Source: Dreissena polymorpha
Taxonomy: Eukaryota; Mollusca; Bivalvia; Myida; Dreissenidae
DNA length: 64,000 bases
Assembly: GCF_020536995.1 (NCBI RefSeq)
Contig: NC_068363.1
Span: forward strand, 6,365,598-6,429,597
Direction of reading: 5' to 3'
Shown here piece after piece: positions 1 through 12,567 of this stretch. The notes under the pieces were generated by a model. The model was not told the origin of the DNA, ran no database searches, and saw only the letters and a program-made list of their open reading frames with translations. Numbering within the stretch: position 1 is the stretch's first letter; every line of letters starts with the position of its first letter. The position numbers and the translations under genes were made by a program.

Positions 1-116
1 TTATTATAATATAATTGCAGTTAAGGTTTTTGAAGCATAGTCTTTTTTATTGTAATTTAATATTTTTAAAACTATATTAAATTTTAAATGATTGCAATAT
101 CTTTTGTGTTAAACAG

Positions 117-175
117 TCCACAAAGGCAGTATGGGGGAAGCACAAATGAGCAGGATGCAGCACCCTGTCTATTTC
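117..175 (+). CDS. RABGGTA: Possible RABGGTA exon (tentative)
   Basis: After an acceptor-like 'taaacag', one frame reads 'GGSTNEQDAAPCLF', which loosely resembles human RABGGTA 'RDSTTDEQLF' just upstream of the next exon. A donor gtcagt at 176 would leave one base, matching the phase needed by an exon starting at 851. The similarity is short and could be chance. Confidence 0.35.
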
Positions 176-3100
176 GTCAGTGGACTGAGTGACGAATTTA
201 AGATTCTAACAAATAATTCTGTCCAATGTTTAAACAAAATTAAGACTGAATTACCATAGGCATAAGACATTAAAATCCAACGTAATCCTCACATACATAC
301 TTTGTCTGTTTCGTAATCAAGATAAATCAGGTTTTGACACTAAGGGGTTCACATTATACAGTGACATGTGGCACTGCTGTAAAATGCGGATGCAGTTAAG
401 CTGTATAGAATGTGTTGACTTTTTATTTAGGTAGAATAGTAATGATAAGCACTAACTGTTAACAACTTTATTACCCATTGTGTGTATTTTGTTTTTCAAG
501 GCAATTGGCTTTGTTGTTTCAAACACTTGTTAACAGTTATTTGGTCCTGCTAATCAGCTAATCATAACAATTAACTTGTCAACGGAATAAAAAAATAAGG
601 GCCCATGACAAACAGGACTTCCAAGTGTCCTCCCTTTTCCCCACCACGATTTGTCGCAACCCGAATCTGCGTTTATTGCGGGCATGTATTTCAAACAAAT
701 TAAATATTGACTGATGCAATTTTTTTCCAATTTGAAATTTTGCGATTTTAAGTGCTGAAGAAATGGTCTTTTTTTGAAAACAAAATTTGGTGCTGATAAA
801 AATAAATGGTTTCACAGTATTACACCACTCTGTTTCAGTGATGAGCTGAGTTCTCGCCACTTCTGACACTCTTCAGCGTGAACTGCAGTCCATTCAGGAT
901 CTCTACCAACTGGAGCCTGACAACAAATGTGAGCACCTGCTTGTCTGGCTTGCTTTCAGCAGTCTGTTTGAAACATTCTGCCAGCACTGAACAGTGATGG
1001 GCATACAATCAAAAAGATGTTAGTCATGTTAAAATAAGCCAACCAAATTTCTGCTTCAAGGCTGGTTTGATCCATTGATTATTCACAAAGTGGTTGAGAT
1101 TTTTCTTCTTGTGCATGCATTGCTGTTTATGTTATGGTTGAGGATTACATTTCAGAAATTTATATAAACATTCACATGTCCTATGCGTCATTTATACAGA
1201 ATCTATAAAGATATCTGACCAAGGCCCATAACTGACCAAGGACTATAACTGTCCAAGGCCTATAACTGACCAAGACTATAACTGACTAAGGTCTATAACT
1301 GACCAAGGACTATAACTGACCAAGGCCTATATCTGACCAAGGCCTATAACTGACCAAGGCCTATAACTGACCAAGGACTATAACTGACCAAGGACTATAA
1401 CTAACCAAGGGACTATAACTGACCAAGGACTATAACTTACCAAGGCATATATCTGACCAAGGACTATAACTGACCAAGGACTATAACTGACCAAGGCCTA
1501 TAACTGACCAAGGACTATAACTGACCAAGGACTATAACTGACCAAGGACTATAACTGACCAAGGACTATAACTTACCAAGGCCTATATCAGACCAAGGAC
1601 TATAACTTACCAAGGCCTATATCTGACTAAGGACTATAACTGACCAAGGACTATAACTTACCAAGGCCTATATCAGACCAAGGACTATAACTGACGTAGG
1701 ACTATAACTGACCAAGGCCTATATCAGACCAAGGACTATAACTGAACAAGGACTATAACTTACCAAGGCCTATATAAGTCCAAGGACTATAACTGACCAA
1801 GGACTATAACTTACCAAGGCCTATATCTGACCAAGGACTGTAACTGACTAAGCCTATATCAGTCCAAGGACTATAACTGACCAAGGACTATAACATATCA
1901 AGGCCTATATCAGACCAAGGACTATAACTGATCAAGGACTATAACTTACCAGTGCCTTTATCTGATGACAAAGGCTTATAACTTATCAAGGCCTATAACT
2001 GATCAAGGCTTATAACTGACCAAAGGCCTATAACTGACCAAGGCCTATAACTGATCAAGGGCCCATAACTGGCCAAGGCCTATATCTGACCAAGGCTTAT
2101 AACTTATCAATGCTCATAACTTACCAAGGCCTATATCTGACCAAGGACTATAACTGACCAAGGCTTATAACTGACCAAGGCCTATAACTGACCAAGGCTT
2201 ATAACTGACCAAGGCCTATAACTGACCAAGGACTATAACTGACAAAGGCTTATAACTGACCAAGGACTATAACTAACCAAGGAATATAACTTACCAAGGC
2301 CTATAACTGACAAAGGCCTATAACTGACCAAGGACTATAACTGACCAAGGCCTATAACTGACCAAGGCCTATAACTGACCAGGACTATATCTGACCATAG
2401 CATATAACTGTCCAAGGCTTATAACTGACCAAGGACTATAACTGACCAAGGCTTATAACTCACCAAGGACTATAACTGACCAAGGCTCATAACTCACCAA
2501 GGCCTATAACTGACCAAGGCCTATATCTGACCAAGGACTATAACTGACCAAGGACTATAACTTACCAAGGACTGTAACTGACCAAGGACTATAACTTACC
2601 AAGGACTATAACTTACCAAGGACTATAACTGACTAAGGCCTATATCAGACCAAGGACTATAACTGATCAAGGCCCATAACTGACCAAGGCCTATATCTGA
2701 CCAAGGCTTATAACTGATCAAGGCCTATAAACTGATCAAGGCTTATAACTGACCAAAGGCCTATAACTGACCAAGGCCTATAACTGACCAAGGCGTATAT
2801 ATCTGACCAAGGCTTATAACTTATCAAGGCTCATAACTGACCAAGGCCTATGTCTGACCAAGGCTTATAACTGACCAAGGCTTATAACTGACCAAGGCCT
2901 ATAACTGACCAAGGCCTATAACTGACCAAGGCCTATAACTGACCAAGGACTATAACTGACCAAGGCCTATATCTGACCAAGGACTATAACTGACCAAGGC
3001 CTATAACTGACCAAGGACTATAACTGACCAAGGACTATAACTGACCAAGGCCTATAACTGGCCAAGGCCTATAACTTACCAAGGCCTATAACTGACGAAG

Positions 3101-6100
3101 GCTTATAACTTACCAAGGACTATATCTGACCAAGGACTATATCTGACCAAGGACTATAACTGACCAAGGACTATAACTTACCAAGGACTATAACTTACCA
3201 AGGACTATAACTGACCAAGGACTATAACTTACCAAGGACTATAACTTACCAAGGACTATAACTGACTAAGGCCTATATCAGACCAAGGACTATAACTGAT
3301 CAAGGCCCATAACAGACCAAGGCCTATATCTGACCAAGGCTTATAACTGATCAAGGCCTATAACTGATCAAGGCTTATAACTGACCAAAGGCCTATAACT
3401 GACCAAGGTCTATAACTGACCAAGGCGTATATATCTGACCAAGGCTTATAACTTATCAAGGCTCATAACTGACCAAGAACTATAACTGACCAAGGACTAT
3501 AACTGACCAAGGCCTATAACTGACCAAGGCCTATAACTGACCAAGGACTATAACTGACAAAGGCTTATAACTGACCAAGGACTATATCTGACCAAGGACT
3601 ATAACTGACTAAGGCCTATATCAGACCAAGGACTATAACTGATCAAGACCCATAACTGACCAAGGACTATATCTGACCAAGGCTTATAACTGATCAAGGC
3701 CCATAACTGATCAAGGCTTATAACTGACCAAGGCCTATAACTGACAAAGGCCTATAACTGACCAAGGCTCATAACTGACCAAGGTGTATATCTGACCAAG
3801 GCTTATAACTGGTCAAGGCTCATAACTGACCAAGGCCTATATCTTGGTCAAGGCCCATAACTGACCAAGGCCTATATCTGACCAAGGCTTATAACTGATC
3901 AAGGCCCATAACTGATCAAGGCCCATAACTGACCAAGGTCTTTAATTGACCAAGGCCCATAACTGACAAAGGCATATATCTGACCAAGGCCTATATCTGA
4001 CCAAGGACTATATCTGATCAAGGACTATAACTGTCCAAGGCCAATAACTGACCAAGGCCCATAACTGACCAAGGCCTATAACTGACCAAGGCCTATATCT
4101 GACCAAGGACTATAACTGACCAAGGCCTATATCTGACCAAGGCCTGCAACTGATCAAGGCCCATAAGTGACCAAGGTCTTTAACTGACCAAGACTTATAA
4201 CCGACCAAGGCCTATATCTGACCAAGGACTATAACTGACCAAGGACTATAACTGACCAAGGCCTATAACTGACCAAGGCCTATATCTGACCAAGGCCTAT
4301 ATCTGACCATAGCATATAACTGTCCAAGGCTTATAACTGACCAAGGACTATAACTGACCAAGGGTTATAACTTACCAAGGCATTTAACTGACCAAGGGTT
4401 ATAACTGACCAAAGGCCTATAACTGACCAAGGCCTATATCTGACCAAGGCCTATATCTGACCATAGCATATAACTGACCAAGGCTTATAACTGACCAAGG
4501 CCTATAACTGACCAAGGGTTATAACTTACCAAGGCATTTAACTGACCAAGGCCTATAACTGACCAAGGACTATAACTGACCAAGGCCTTTAATTGACCAA
4601 GGCCTATATCTGACCAAGGCCTATATCTGACCAAGGATTATAACTGACCAAGGCTTATAACTGACCAAGGCCTACAACTTATCAATGCCTGTAACTCTGT
4701 CTGCCAAAGAGGTGATTATAGCTAAGCACGCTTTTCATAGACAGGAAACCATTCTGCATACATCAATATTAAGATCATTGTTCACTTGTTATGATTTAGA
4801 AGACATTTACTACAGTCATGGGTGAATTTGTGTGCATTTCTGTAAAGGAATTCTATTGTTACATTTTTGCAAGGGCCTTTTTTCTATTTTCAAAAATAAA
4901 TATGTTTTTAAGACAAGTTTCTCCCATGAAATTCCAGCTAGCATTGACAATACTCCATGAAAAGTTTAAGCATGCGTACTTGTGTCAAAGTAAATCAAAC
5001 ATTGTTAACATGTTACAAATATTATCACCAGACAAACAGTCAAGACCTACATTTTTAGCTCGGCTGTTTTCGGAGAAAACCCGAGGTATTTTTATAGCCA
5101 GCTCGTCGTCCGGCGTCCACGGTCGGCCGTGCTAAAACATTAACATTGGCTCTGAAATCAAAGTGCTTCCACCTACAACTTCATATGTAGACACACCTTG
5201 ATGAGTTCTACATGCCACACCCATTTTTGGGTCACTAGGTCAAAGGTCAAGGTCACTGTGAACTCTAAAAAAAATAATTCTGACAAGCTTTCATTGATTC
5301 AAAAATGCACCCGCAGCTGAGAGTTGGCACTCATTATGCGGTGCTCTTTTTTAAAGTTAAATCAGCGTAATTGAATCATGTATAATATTTATGTCTATTT
5401 CACTGTATTTTACATAAGATCTGTGCTCTGGGAAAATAGTGCGTAATGCATGCGAGTAAAGTGAAGTTCCAGATTAGCCTGTGTGGACTGCACAGGCTAA
5501 TCAGGGAGGACACTTTCCTCTTAATCTGGATTTTTTTTTTAGAAGAGACTTCCTTAACATGGAAAATTCCTAAAATCGGAAATTGACTGCACAGGCTTAT
5601 CTGAGACTACACTTTACTGTCATTCATTAAGCCAAGTTTTCCCAGCCATGTCTTATTTCATAAAGCAGCGCTTTTGTTTTATTGTCAGGGGTTCTACTCA
5701 CTATTGTGTCATAAAGCAGCCCTATTGTTGTGTTACCAGGGTTTCTTATCACTATTGTGTCATAAAGCAACACTATTGTTGTGTTACCAGGGTTTCTTAT
5801 CACTATTGTGTAATAAAGCAACACTATTGTGTTACCAGGGGTTCTACTCACTATTGTGTCGCTGATGAAGGCTCTAGACCCACGCCAGTACTGGGAGAAA
5901 ATTGAGGGTTACCTGGCCAAACTGACCTCCATAGATCCCCTGAGAATCAACTACTACCAGGACTTGAGTATGAAATGTGCCACGTTTTAGGAAAACTGGG
6001 CTTAATGCTTGTGTGAAATGTGTTTTATTTGATTAGCATGTGCAGTCGCTTGTATTCAGTTTCTGTGGAGTCTTCAGTTTTATGGAAGTGTGTTCTTAAT

Positions 6101-8428
6101 GAAAATCAAGTTTAGGTAGAAAGTGTCGCCCCTGATAACTTGAGTGACTGCCAGGCTAATCTGGGACAACACTTTAGGCACATGCATTATGCCCCGTTTT
6201 CCCAGATCAAGGCTCATATGTGGTTGTGCTGTTATTTTCTGTCAAACAAGAAATACCTTATTTCAGTATTTTCATAATTGGTTGTTTTATTCAATATTTG
6301 GTTATTTATTTCTTTCTTCTTGACTACCGTGATATATTGGAGTTTCAGTGTACCTCAGTTGGTAAAGCACTGGGTTACAAATCCAAGATTGAATAAGTTG
6401 CATGGGGATTGGTGATGGTGATGCTTTTTCCTCTGATCATTTAAAGTGGTATGTTGGAGGAAATTATATTACAGATTTTTAGTTCAAACGGTCAAATATC
6501 AAGGTCAATTCTGCTTATAACATTAAATTTGTTCCTTACAATTACGTCAGAATGATTTCACCTATGATTTCACCAGGCAAACGGTGTAGTGTTTACCTGG
6601 GTAAAAGTGAGACAAAATTAAGGTCATCATGTCAAAGTTCAAGGTTACAGTGGCTTTTATAACATCTACAATATCTTAAGGATACTTAGGATCAAACAAA
6701 GTGTATTCCATTAAGTCTTCATGAAGGATGACTCCTAATGATTTTCAGATCAAGTGATTCGAGTTCAAGGTCACAGGGCCGACTGCTGCAAGTAGGGGAG
6801 GGGGTGTTACATGTTTTACGGAGATCTCTTGTTAATCTTACAAATTTTACATGTATTCTATTGGTGGCTACCATAATTTTGGTTACAGAAGGCCATGATA
6901 TCATTATTTAAGGTAAATGTTTTTTTTAAGTTGCATTTGTACTCATTTGAAAAATGCCTGTTTTGATGGAACTCTCGAGCGGGCGGCAGCAGTATATATT
7001 TCTATATATTCTTCCAGAGCGTAACTTTTTCCACCATGAAATAAAATGGATTTTCAAATTACAATTAAACTTGCAAAATGATTAACCAAATGTGCAACAA
7101 ACTGGTCCCAAAGTACAATAAGGTAACAATTCAATGTTAAATATAGAAAAGAAGTCCTCAACACTTTGCCTGGAGCATAACTTTGTCCTGCGTGTATGTT
7201 TTTTTCAAATTAAATGACAGAAGTGATGAGCATGATGGGATGGAGTGCCATTTTAATGATTCGAGCCCATAAGTCAAAGGTTAAAATGGCATTTCAAGGT
7301 CAAACTTTTATGTTATTAATTCATCTTGAGTACTTAGTTTGGAATATAACCTGTACAGTATTTATGGTCAAGGTCACAGACAAAAGTAAAGTATGGGAAA
7401 ACAGAGCTTACAGCATATGCATACTGTCTTCCCAGATAAGCCTAAGCAGTCCGCGGACACGACTCTTTCTGCATAGGAAGGATTTTTATTTAAAGAAGAC
7501 TTTCTTTAAAAGAAAAATTATATAAAAGCAGAAAGGGTCGTGCCTTATTTTCCTGTGTGGACTAATCAGAGTTAACACTATCCGCCATTATTTGTTTAGA
7601 TCAGACTTTCTTTAAATAAAAATTTCATTAAAACTAAAAGTGTCCTCCCTGATTAGCCTGACAGTTCATGCACTTGCATTAAGCCTAGTTTTCCCCAGAA
7701 CGAGGCTCATATATAATTGCAGGAAGCCGCTATGTTGTGGAAAACTACTTCGAGGGATTTGACTTTAGTGGCAGAGTCATTTCTCTCCCCAATCATAGCC
7801 TGACGTGTGTCTACCACCCAGAGTTGTTCTCCATGGTTGTGAAGGTAGACTTGTCGCACAACAAACTCACCTCTCTAGCAGGCTTCAGCCATTTCCAGTG
7901 TGCAAGGGAGCTAACTCTAGATGACAATCAAATTGCAAACCTGGAGGAGTTGTCATTCTTGAAGGATTTGTCACTGCTGTCTGTGATGAACAATGGTATC
8001 TTGTATTTTTTTCACTTGGGGGGAAAAAAGACTTAATAATATTTGAAAAATTGCTTTAAATTAAACTTGCTTTTAAGTATATTAAGTTTTGATATTTTCG
8101 TCAATTCCTTTATACAACTTTTTCTTGACCAGAAAGATCTTTTTTTATTTTTGTCATTGTTTCAATCTGTAACTACATGTAAGCAGCTTTTAAACAACAT
8201 TATTACTAAATTTAAATAAGGATAATTATTCTAGTTTAAGAATTATAGAAAGTTTCCCTTGCATTTGTAGCCATAGCAACCCAGACAGCCTTGACCCCAC
8301 TGGCCCGTTGCCCTCGACTGATCAAGTTGCATGTAGAGGGAAACCCAGTCTGTGAGCTCGTGCAATATTCTGATATCAAGCACACAGTGCCTTCACTGCA
8401 CAATGTGAATGGACATATATTTGGGTAG
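117..8428 (+). CDS. RABGGTA: Rab geranylgeranyltransferase alpha subunit, 3' part of gene
   Basis: This gene encodes the alpha subunit of the cytosolic enzyme that, with RABGGTB and the escort protein REP, adds geranylgeranyl groups to C-terminal cysteines of Rab GTPases. Exons seen: 851-928, 5839-5967, 7723-7995, 8271-8428, plus a doubtful one at 117-175. Phases agree at each joint: the codon split between 928 and 5839 gives Trp in 'DNKWVLLTIVSLMKALDP', against human 'ENKWCLLTIILLMRALDP'; the next joint gives 'DLRSRYVVEN' against human 'DLRSKFLLEN'. The last two exons encode the leucine-rich repeats ('VDLSHNKLTSL', 'LARCPRLIKLHVEGNPVC') and a stop at 8426-8428. The prenyltransferase repeats that form most of the protein lie upstream of the window. 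The 4.9 kb intron after 928 is mostly a 17-bp minisatellite. Matches are from memory of the human protein, not from a search. Confidence 0.9.
300..818 (-). mobile_element. Truncated copy of an 'actgtgaaaccatt' inverted-repeat element
   Basis: The right end 'aaatggtttcacagta' (about 803-818) is the inverse of the left end of the element at 9289-10450. Interior segments near 320-355 and 450-480 match that element in reverse. The other terminus is missing. It ends about 30 bp before the RABGGTA exon at 851. Confidence 0.65.
851..928 (+). CDS. RABGGTA: RABGGTA exon (linker before the leucine-rich repeats)
   Basis: The frame reads 'TLQRELQSIQDLYQLEPDNK', matching human 'VLQSELESCKELQELEPENK'. The donor is gtgagc at 929. 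The start is less certain: AG at 849-850 or at 875-876. Any start before 850 meets a stop at 847-849. The end of an inverted-repeat element lies about 30 bp upstream, at 818. Confidence 0.8.
1200..4720. repeat. 17-bp minisatellite, about 200 copies
   Basis: The unit is 'ctgaccaaggcctataa', with common variants (aaggactataa, aaggcttataa, tatatctgacc). It fills 3.5 kb of the RABGGTA intron 929-5838. Blocks of variants recur (for example 2640-2850 and 3260-3470), indicating higher-order duplication. No link to a splice site is seen. Confidence 0.97.
5055..5350 (-). mobile_element. Short tandem-core (caagagc...gagctaaaa) element, reverse copy
   Basis: Read on the minus strand it starts near 5350 with 'aagagcaccgcat' and ends near 5055 with 'gagctaaaa'. 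It shares interior text with the copy at 45893-46190 (the stretch around 'aagcttgtcagaat' and the 'gggtgtggcatgtagaact' region). It carries one nuclear-receptor-like half-site cluster near 5240. Confidence 0.65.
5421..5644. mobile_element. Palindromic MITE (family P)
   Basis: The copy has the typical order: 'gggaaaatagtgcg', 'agattagcctgtgtggactg', 'cacaggctaatcaggga', 'gaagagacttcctt', and 'aagccaagttttcccag' at the right end. It directly precedes the splice-acceptor array of the RABGGTA exon at 5839. Confidence 0.8.
5648..5858 (+). repeat. Four tandem copies of the RABGGTA splice acceptor
   Basis: Units of about 48-51 bp carry 'cataaagcaacactattg', then 'gttaccag', then 'ggttctactcactattgtgt'. 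The last copy is the real acceptor plus the first bases of exon 5839. The three upstream copies keep an AG in the same place but continue into 'cataaag' with an in-frame stop. Confidence 0.9.
5839..5967 (+). CDS. RABGGTA: RABGGTA exon
   Basis: This 129-bp exon encodes 'VLLTIVSLMKALDPRQYW' through 'INYYQDL', the helical segment before the leucine-rich repeats. The acceptor is ccag at 5835-5838 and the donor gtatga at 5968. The acceptor and the first about 20 exon bases are the last of four tandem copies (array 5648-5858). Earlier copies run into a stop eight codons after their AG, so only this one opens the real exon. Confidence 0.93.
5970..6222. mobile_element. Palindromic MITE (family P) at a splice donor
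   Basis: It runs from about 'atgaaatgtgccacgtttta' through 'ggaaaactgggcttaatgc' to 'gttttcccagatcaaggctc'. Its left edge overlaps bases 3-6 of the intron after RABGGTA exon 5839-5967. Confidence 0.6.
6223..7392. other. RABGGTA intron, no gene seen
   Basis: This AT-rich intron sequence holds scattered 'aaggtcaaggtcac' fragments at about 6480-6780 and 7265-7380, probably debris of tandem-core elements. A tRNA-like stretch near 6342-6400 ('cctcagttggtaaagcactg') is too degenerate to call a gene. Confidence 0.5.
7393..7712. mobile_element. Palindromic MITE (family P) next to a splice acceptor
   Basis: A diverged, partly duplicated copy from 'gtatgggaaaacagagctta' to 'cagaacgaggctcatat'. It ends 10 bp before the RABGGTA exon at 7723, leaving 'ataattgcag' between. 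Confidence 0.75.
7723..7995 (+). CDS. RABGGTA: RABGGTA exon, leucine-rich repeats
   Basis: The acceptor is attgcag, ending at 7722; the donor gtatct follows 7995. It encodes 'RSRYVVENYFEGFDF', then repeat motifs 'VDLSHNKLTSLAGF' and 'LTLDDNQIANLEEL', aligned with human 'LDLSHNRLRAL'. A palindromic MITE ends only about 10 bp before the exon. Confidence 0.95.
8271..8428 (+). CDS. RABGGTA: RABGGTA terminal exon
   Basis: The acceptor is tttgtag, ending at 8270. The split codon gives Ala, so the junction reads 'MNNAIATQTALTPLARCPRL', against human 'CNNRLQQPAVLQPLASCPRL'. Translation ends 'SLHNVNGHIFG' with TAG at 8426-8428. Confidence 0.95.
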
Positions 8429-8990
8429 TTGATAAAAGTTATGTATGCACTCGTTTTATGTTTTAATGACTTTCGCAAGGCCTTGTGGTTATCAGTGAGC
8501 ATTTTGTTAAGTTTTGGTAAGTGAAACACTGCATTTGTATTATATGAATAATTAATTAGGGACTTGTTAATGGTATTGCCGTATATCTGTGCTGGTCATA
8601 AGACTTGATATATACTCATTTTCTAATTGATCATCCAAAAGTTATCATAAAATAAGCTTGCATGAGACTGAATATGGGACTATTATTAGAGGCTTTGAAC
8701 AAGACAACAGCATCTGAACAAACAATCAATACATAATTTAAATTGGTCAATTGTATTTATATTTTTGTTCGCTTGGTACATGATAAAGGCTAGCTTGAAT
8801 TTGAAATATGGTTTATGTTCCTAAAGAAAATGTTGACGAACAATTCTTCTAGTGACTTATGATAACAACTTTTTTGTAAATGGCTGTGTTCTGCTGTAAT
8901 ATGTTGAGATTTTACAGTGTTATCAAACAAACTAAAGATATGTTCACTTCTGTTACTGACACTAAACCGATTGCTCACCCAACAAGTTAA

Positions 8991-9188
8991 GTTGGCTCAG
9001 GTACTACTTAACAGAAAACTTGGTACCCTAAAGTATACTACAATGTACCCTGGGTACAGAAAATTTGATTGAAAGCACCTGGCCAGTGGCCATACTCCGG
9101 GGTACTTTTTAGTATATGTTCTGTACCTTTGGTACTTGAAGTATACTTGAGAGTACCTATGCTACTTTCAAGTAGTACCTGAGGCGAC
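8991..9188. mobile_element. About 200-bp inverted-repeat element, diverged
   Basis: The left end 'gttggctcaggtactactt' (8991-9009) pairs with the right end 'aagtagtacctgaggcgac' (9170-9188). The interior is rich in 'gtac' and 'agtatact' motifs and resembles the longer element at 25354-25782. No clear target duplication was seen. Confidence 0.65.
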
Positions 9189-9288
9189 TTTACTTCACTA
9201 CCTGTTTTTGTAAGCACCACTATCATTTTCAGACAGGTACACACATACCGGTACTTCAGATTGTTTGTGTAGAACATTCCTTTACAAG

Positions 9289-10450
9289 TACTGTGAAACC
9301 ATTTATTTTCGTCGGAACAAAATTTCGCCCTTTTCATAAAAATGACTATTTCGTCCGCTCTTAAATTCGTCCATTTCTGGTTTTGAAAATAAAAACGTCC
9401 GATTTGTTTGTAATACATGTAATACGCGGTTGCGAAATAATCGTGCTGGGGAAAGAGAGGTGACACTTGGTAGTCACCTGCAGGAGGTGGGCCTTGTTTG
9501 GCATATGCCAATTAACATTAGTCTGTTATTTTAGGTGATAGTAACTGTCCCTTATTATTTCATGTCATTGACACGTTCTTTGTTATGATTAGCGGATAAG
9601 TGGGACTGAATAATCGTTAACGAGTGTTTTAAACAACGAAGCCAATTGCCAAATCAAAATGTTCTTTATTAATTTGTAACAAAGCGCAGAATATATTTCA
9701 GTCAGGTGTTGATCACACATCGTCATATTTTAATTGCATTTAATAGTATTGTCTTTAATCCGGATTCGCCGCGTGTAGGCTGTATAATCTGCTGTATAAC
9801 ACCCCTGAAAAACACAATACACACAATGGGTAATAAAGTTGTTAACAATTAGCGCTAATCAACACTATTATACCTAAACGAAGACGACGCATTCGATGCA
9901 GCCTTATTGCATTCGCGTTGTACAGGAAATGTCAGTTGTCAGTACACTGTATAATGAACACCCCTTTGTGTCAAAACCGGATTTAACTTGAGTGTGGATA
10001 GTCGACTGTTTCATGTTCTTTGTATCAATACCATCTGTGTATCTGTATTATAAGTATACCAGTCATCAAACAAGGTGCGCGCTTCCGCATATGGGTATCC
10101 GGACGGTAAAAAAATTGACCTACGGTTTAGCGTTCATGCCGTCAAACGCATTAAGCAATAAAACTCGTTTTTTTTTCACTATTTCTTTATTTGCAAAAAA
10201 TACTAGTGGCTTATAACTTACCTTGCAATCTTTTTTCTCTCGCATTTTGCGAGTGTGCAAGTGTTAATTTCGAGCCCTGTGTACATGCGTTGATTACGCT
10301 GGATTTAAATGCCTCATGCCTACGGTAATTCAGTCTTATTTGTTTCAAATATGGGACATGATTGTTCGTTAGGATCTTGAATTCGTCCATCGGTCGAAGG
10401 ACGAAAAAGGTCAAAATTAATGTCGGACGAATAATAATGGTTTCACAGTA
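9289..10450. mobile_element. Non-autonomous DNA transposon with 'tactgtgaaaccatt' ends
   Basis: The left end 'tactgtgaaaccattt' and right end 'aatggtttcacagta' form inverted repeats, with subterminal 'cgtcc' motifs on both sides. A TA target duplication is possible. No transposase is visible. A second, truncated copy in the opposite orientation lies at 300-818. Confidence 0.7.
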
Positions 10451-11438
10451 TTGGCTATTGCTGCAAGATTGATGAAATATTTTATCAAGGGTTTTGAACA
10501 TGGGCACCTTCAAATTGTTGTTCACATTTTGTATGACATACAAAGAATAATGTCCTTTTTATCAAGACTTTTGTAAGCTTGTTCCAGGCATTACACAAAT
10601 AAAAATGATTGGATGAAACCTTACAGACAAACTAACAAGATTTGAACCTGCTTACCTTGGTACTTAGGTTTCTTGATTTTGACAAAAGTGAAATGTGGCG
10701 CACCCATGTCCTACATATACATATCAAGTTGTTACTTAATCACACAAACACTTACACTGCATCCCTTCTGTCCTGCTTTATAACATAACATTGTGTTATA
10801 GAAAAAAATTCATGTTAGATGCGCCTTTGTTCAATAATTGGTCAATAAGTAACATTCGTAAAAAGTCAAGTTGGAGGTCCGTAACTGGGCCTTTGGAATT
10901 CTGAATACCCAGATTGTGACTTAAAGACTTTATGGTAGAATTTGCTTTTCTTGTTTGACCATCAGTTATTTGAACTTGTATATAATTATGATATGTAATC
11001 TTTAACACAAATGAAATCTTAACAAAAATTGTATTTATTATATGGTATTAACTTTTGTAGCGATGTGATTTTGAGAATTCCTTGGTCATGGCATTAATGC
11101 GTTCAAGTGCATGAAGTCAATCAAATGACAATGTTCATTGAGGTGCTACAGAACATATTTACATGTATTACTAATTTTACTATACTCAAATGCCAATGGT
11201 TGTTGTTTTCTGGGCATTGTTGTTGCTATGGTATTGTACTGTTTGTCCTTCAACGTGTTTTTCTAAACTGATATAATGTGCAATAAAACCAAATTATATT
11301 GAATGATATTTGTTTTTTAAAGGCAACATAATGCACATATATTGATGAACCAGTCATGGTGAACTGTATATTGTGCCATCACAAAGTGGTGTGGCTATGT
11401 GTATAATGAAAGCAGTAAAAGTTACGGTAATACATTTG

Positions 11439-12290
11439 TATTGTCATGACCTATTTGAACAATTATAGAAGAAGACTTTATATTGTCATGACCTATTAGA
11501 ACAATTCAAGTAAGAAGACTTTATATTGTCATGACCTATTAGAACAATTTAAGTAAGAGGACATTATATTGTCATGACCTTTTAGAACAATTGAAGTAAG
11601 AGGACTTTATATTGTCATGACCTATTAGAATAACTCAAGTTAGAAGACTTTATATTGTTATGACCTATTAGAACAATTCAAGTAGGAAGACTTTATATTG
11701 GTATGACCTATTAAAACTATTCAAGTAAGAGGCCTTTATATTGTTATGACCTATAATTAGAACAATTAAAGTAAGGATACTTTATATTGTCATGACCTAT
11801 TCGAACAATTCAAGTAGGAAGACTTTATATTGTCATGACCTATTAGAGCAATTCAAGTAGGAAGACTTTATATTGTCATGACCTATTAGAACAATTCAAT
11901 TAAGAGGACATTATATTGTTATGACCTATTAGAACAATTCAAGTAAGAAGACTTTATATTGTCATGACCTATTAGAACAATTCGAGTAAGAGGACTTTAG
12001 GTTGTCATGACCTATTAGAACAATTTAAGAAAGAAAAATATATTGTCATGGCCTATTAGAACAATTCAAGTAACTGGACTTCATATTGTTATGACCTATT
12101 AGATCAATTAAAGTAAGGAGACTTTATATTATCATGACCTATAAGAACAATTTAGTGGGAAGACCTAATTTTGTCATGACCTATTAGAACAATTAAAGTA
12201 AGAAGACTTATACTGTCATGACCTATTAGAACAATGCAAGCAGGAAGACTTTCTATGGTCATTACCTATTACTACAAGGCAAGAAGGAAG
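11439..12290. repeat. 42-bp minisatellite, about 20 copies
   Basis: The unit is 'tattgtcatgacctattag' followed by 'aacaattcaagtaagaagac' and 'ttta'. Copies diverge toward the 3' end (12240-12300). It is intergenic. Each unit contains a donor-like 'aagtaag', but no neighbouring exon was found. Confidence 0.95.
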
Positions 12291-12567
12291 ACTTTATATA
12301 TGTCCTGTGACCATGGCCTAAAGAAAAGGGACCATAGCAGTGCAGGAGAGTTTCTGTGACATCTGGAGAAGACAGGGATCCGATTTTGTTATTTAGTTGC
12401 TGCCATATTTGGTCATTAACTTTAGGAACTTGAAAGTTTTCTGGTTGACAGTATTTCATAATCAATTCCTGCGCTTTCTGGTCTTTAGCCTTCCCCTAAA
12501 GTGCTGAATTGTTAAGGGACACCAATATTGTGCTGACCAATGTGCTAGTTTCCTCTTCAACCTCGAA

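Noticed and set aside
839-850. RABGGTA exon starting after 'tgtttcag' at 838
   Set aside because: This start puts a stop at 847-849 in the required frame.
6342-6400. tRNA gene at 'cctcagttggtaaagcactg'
   Set aside because: There is only an A-box-like stretch and one loop-like motif; no closed acceptor stem.
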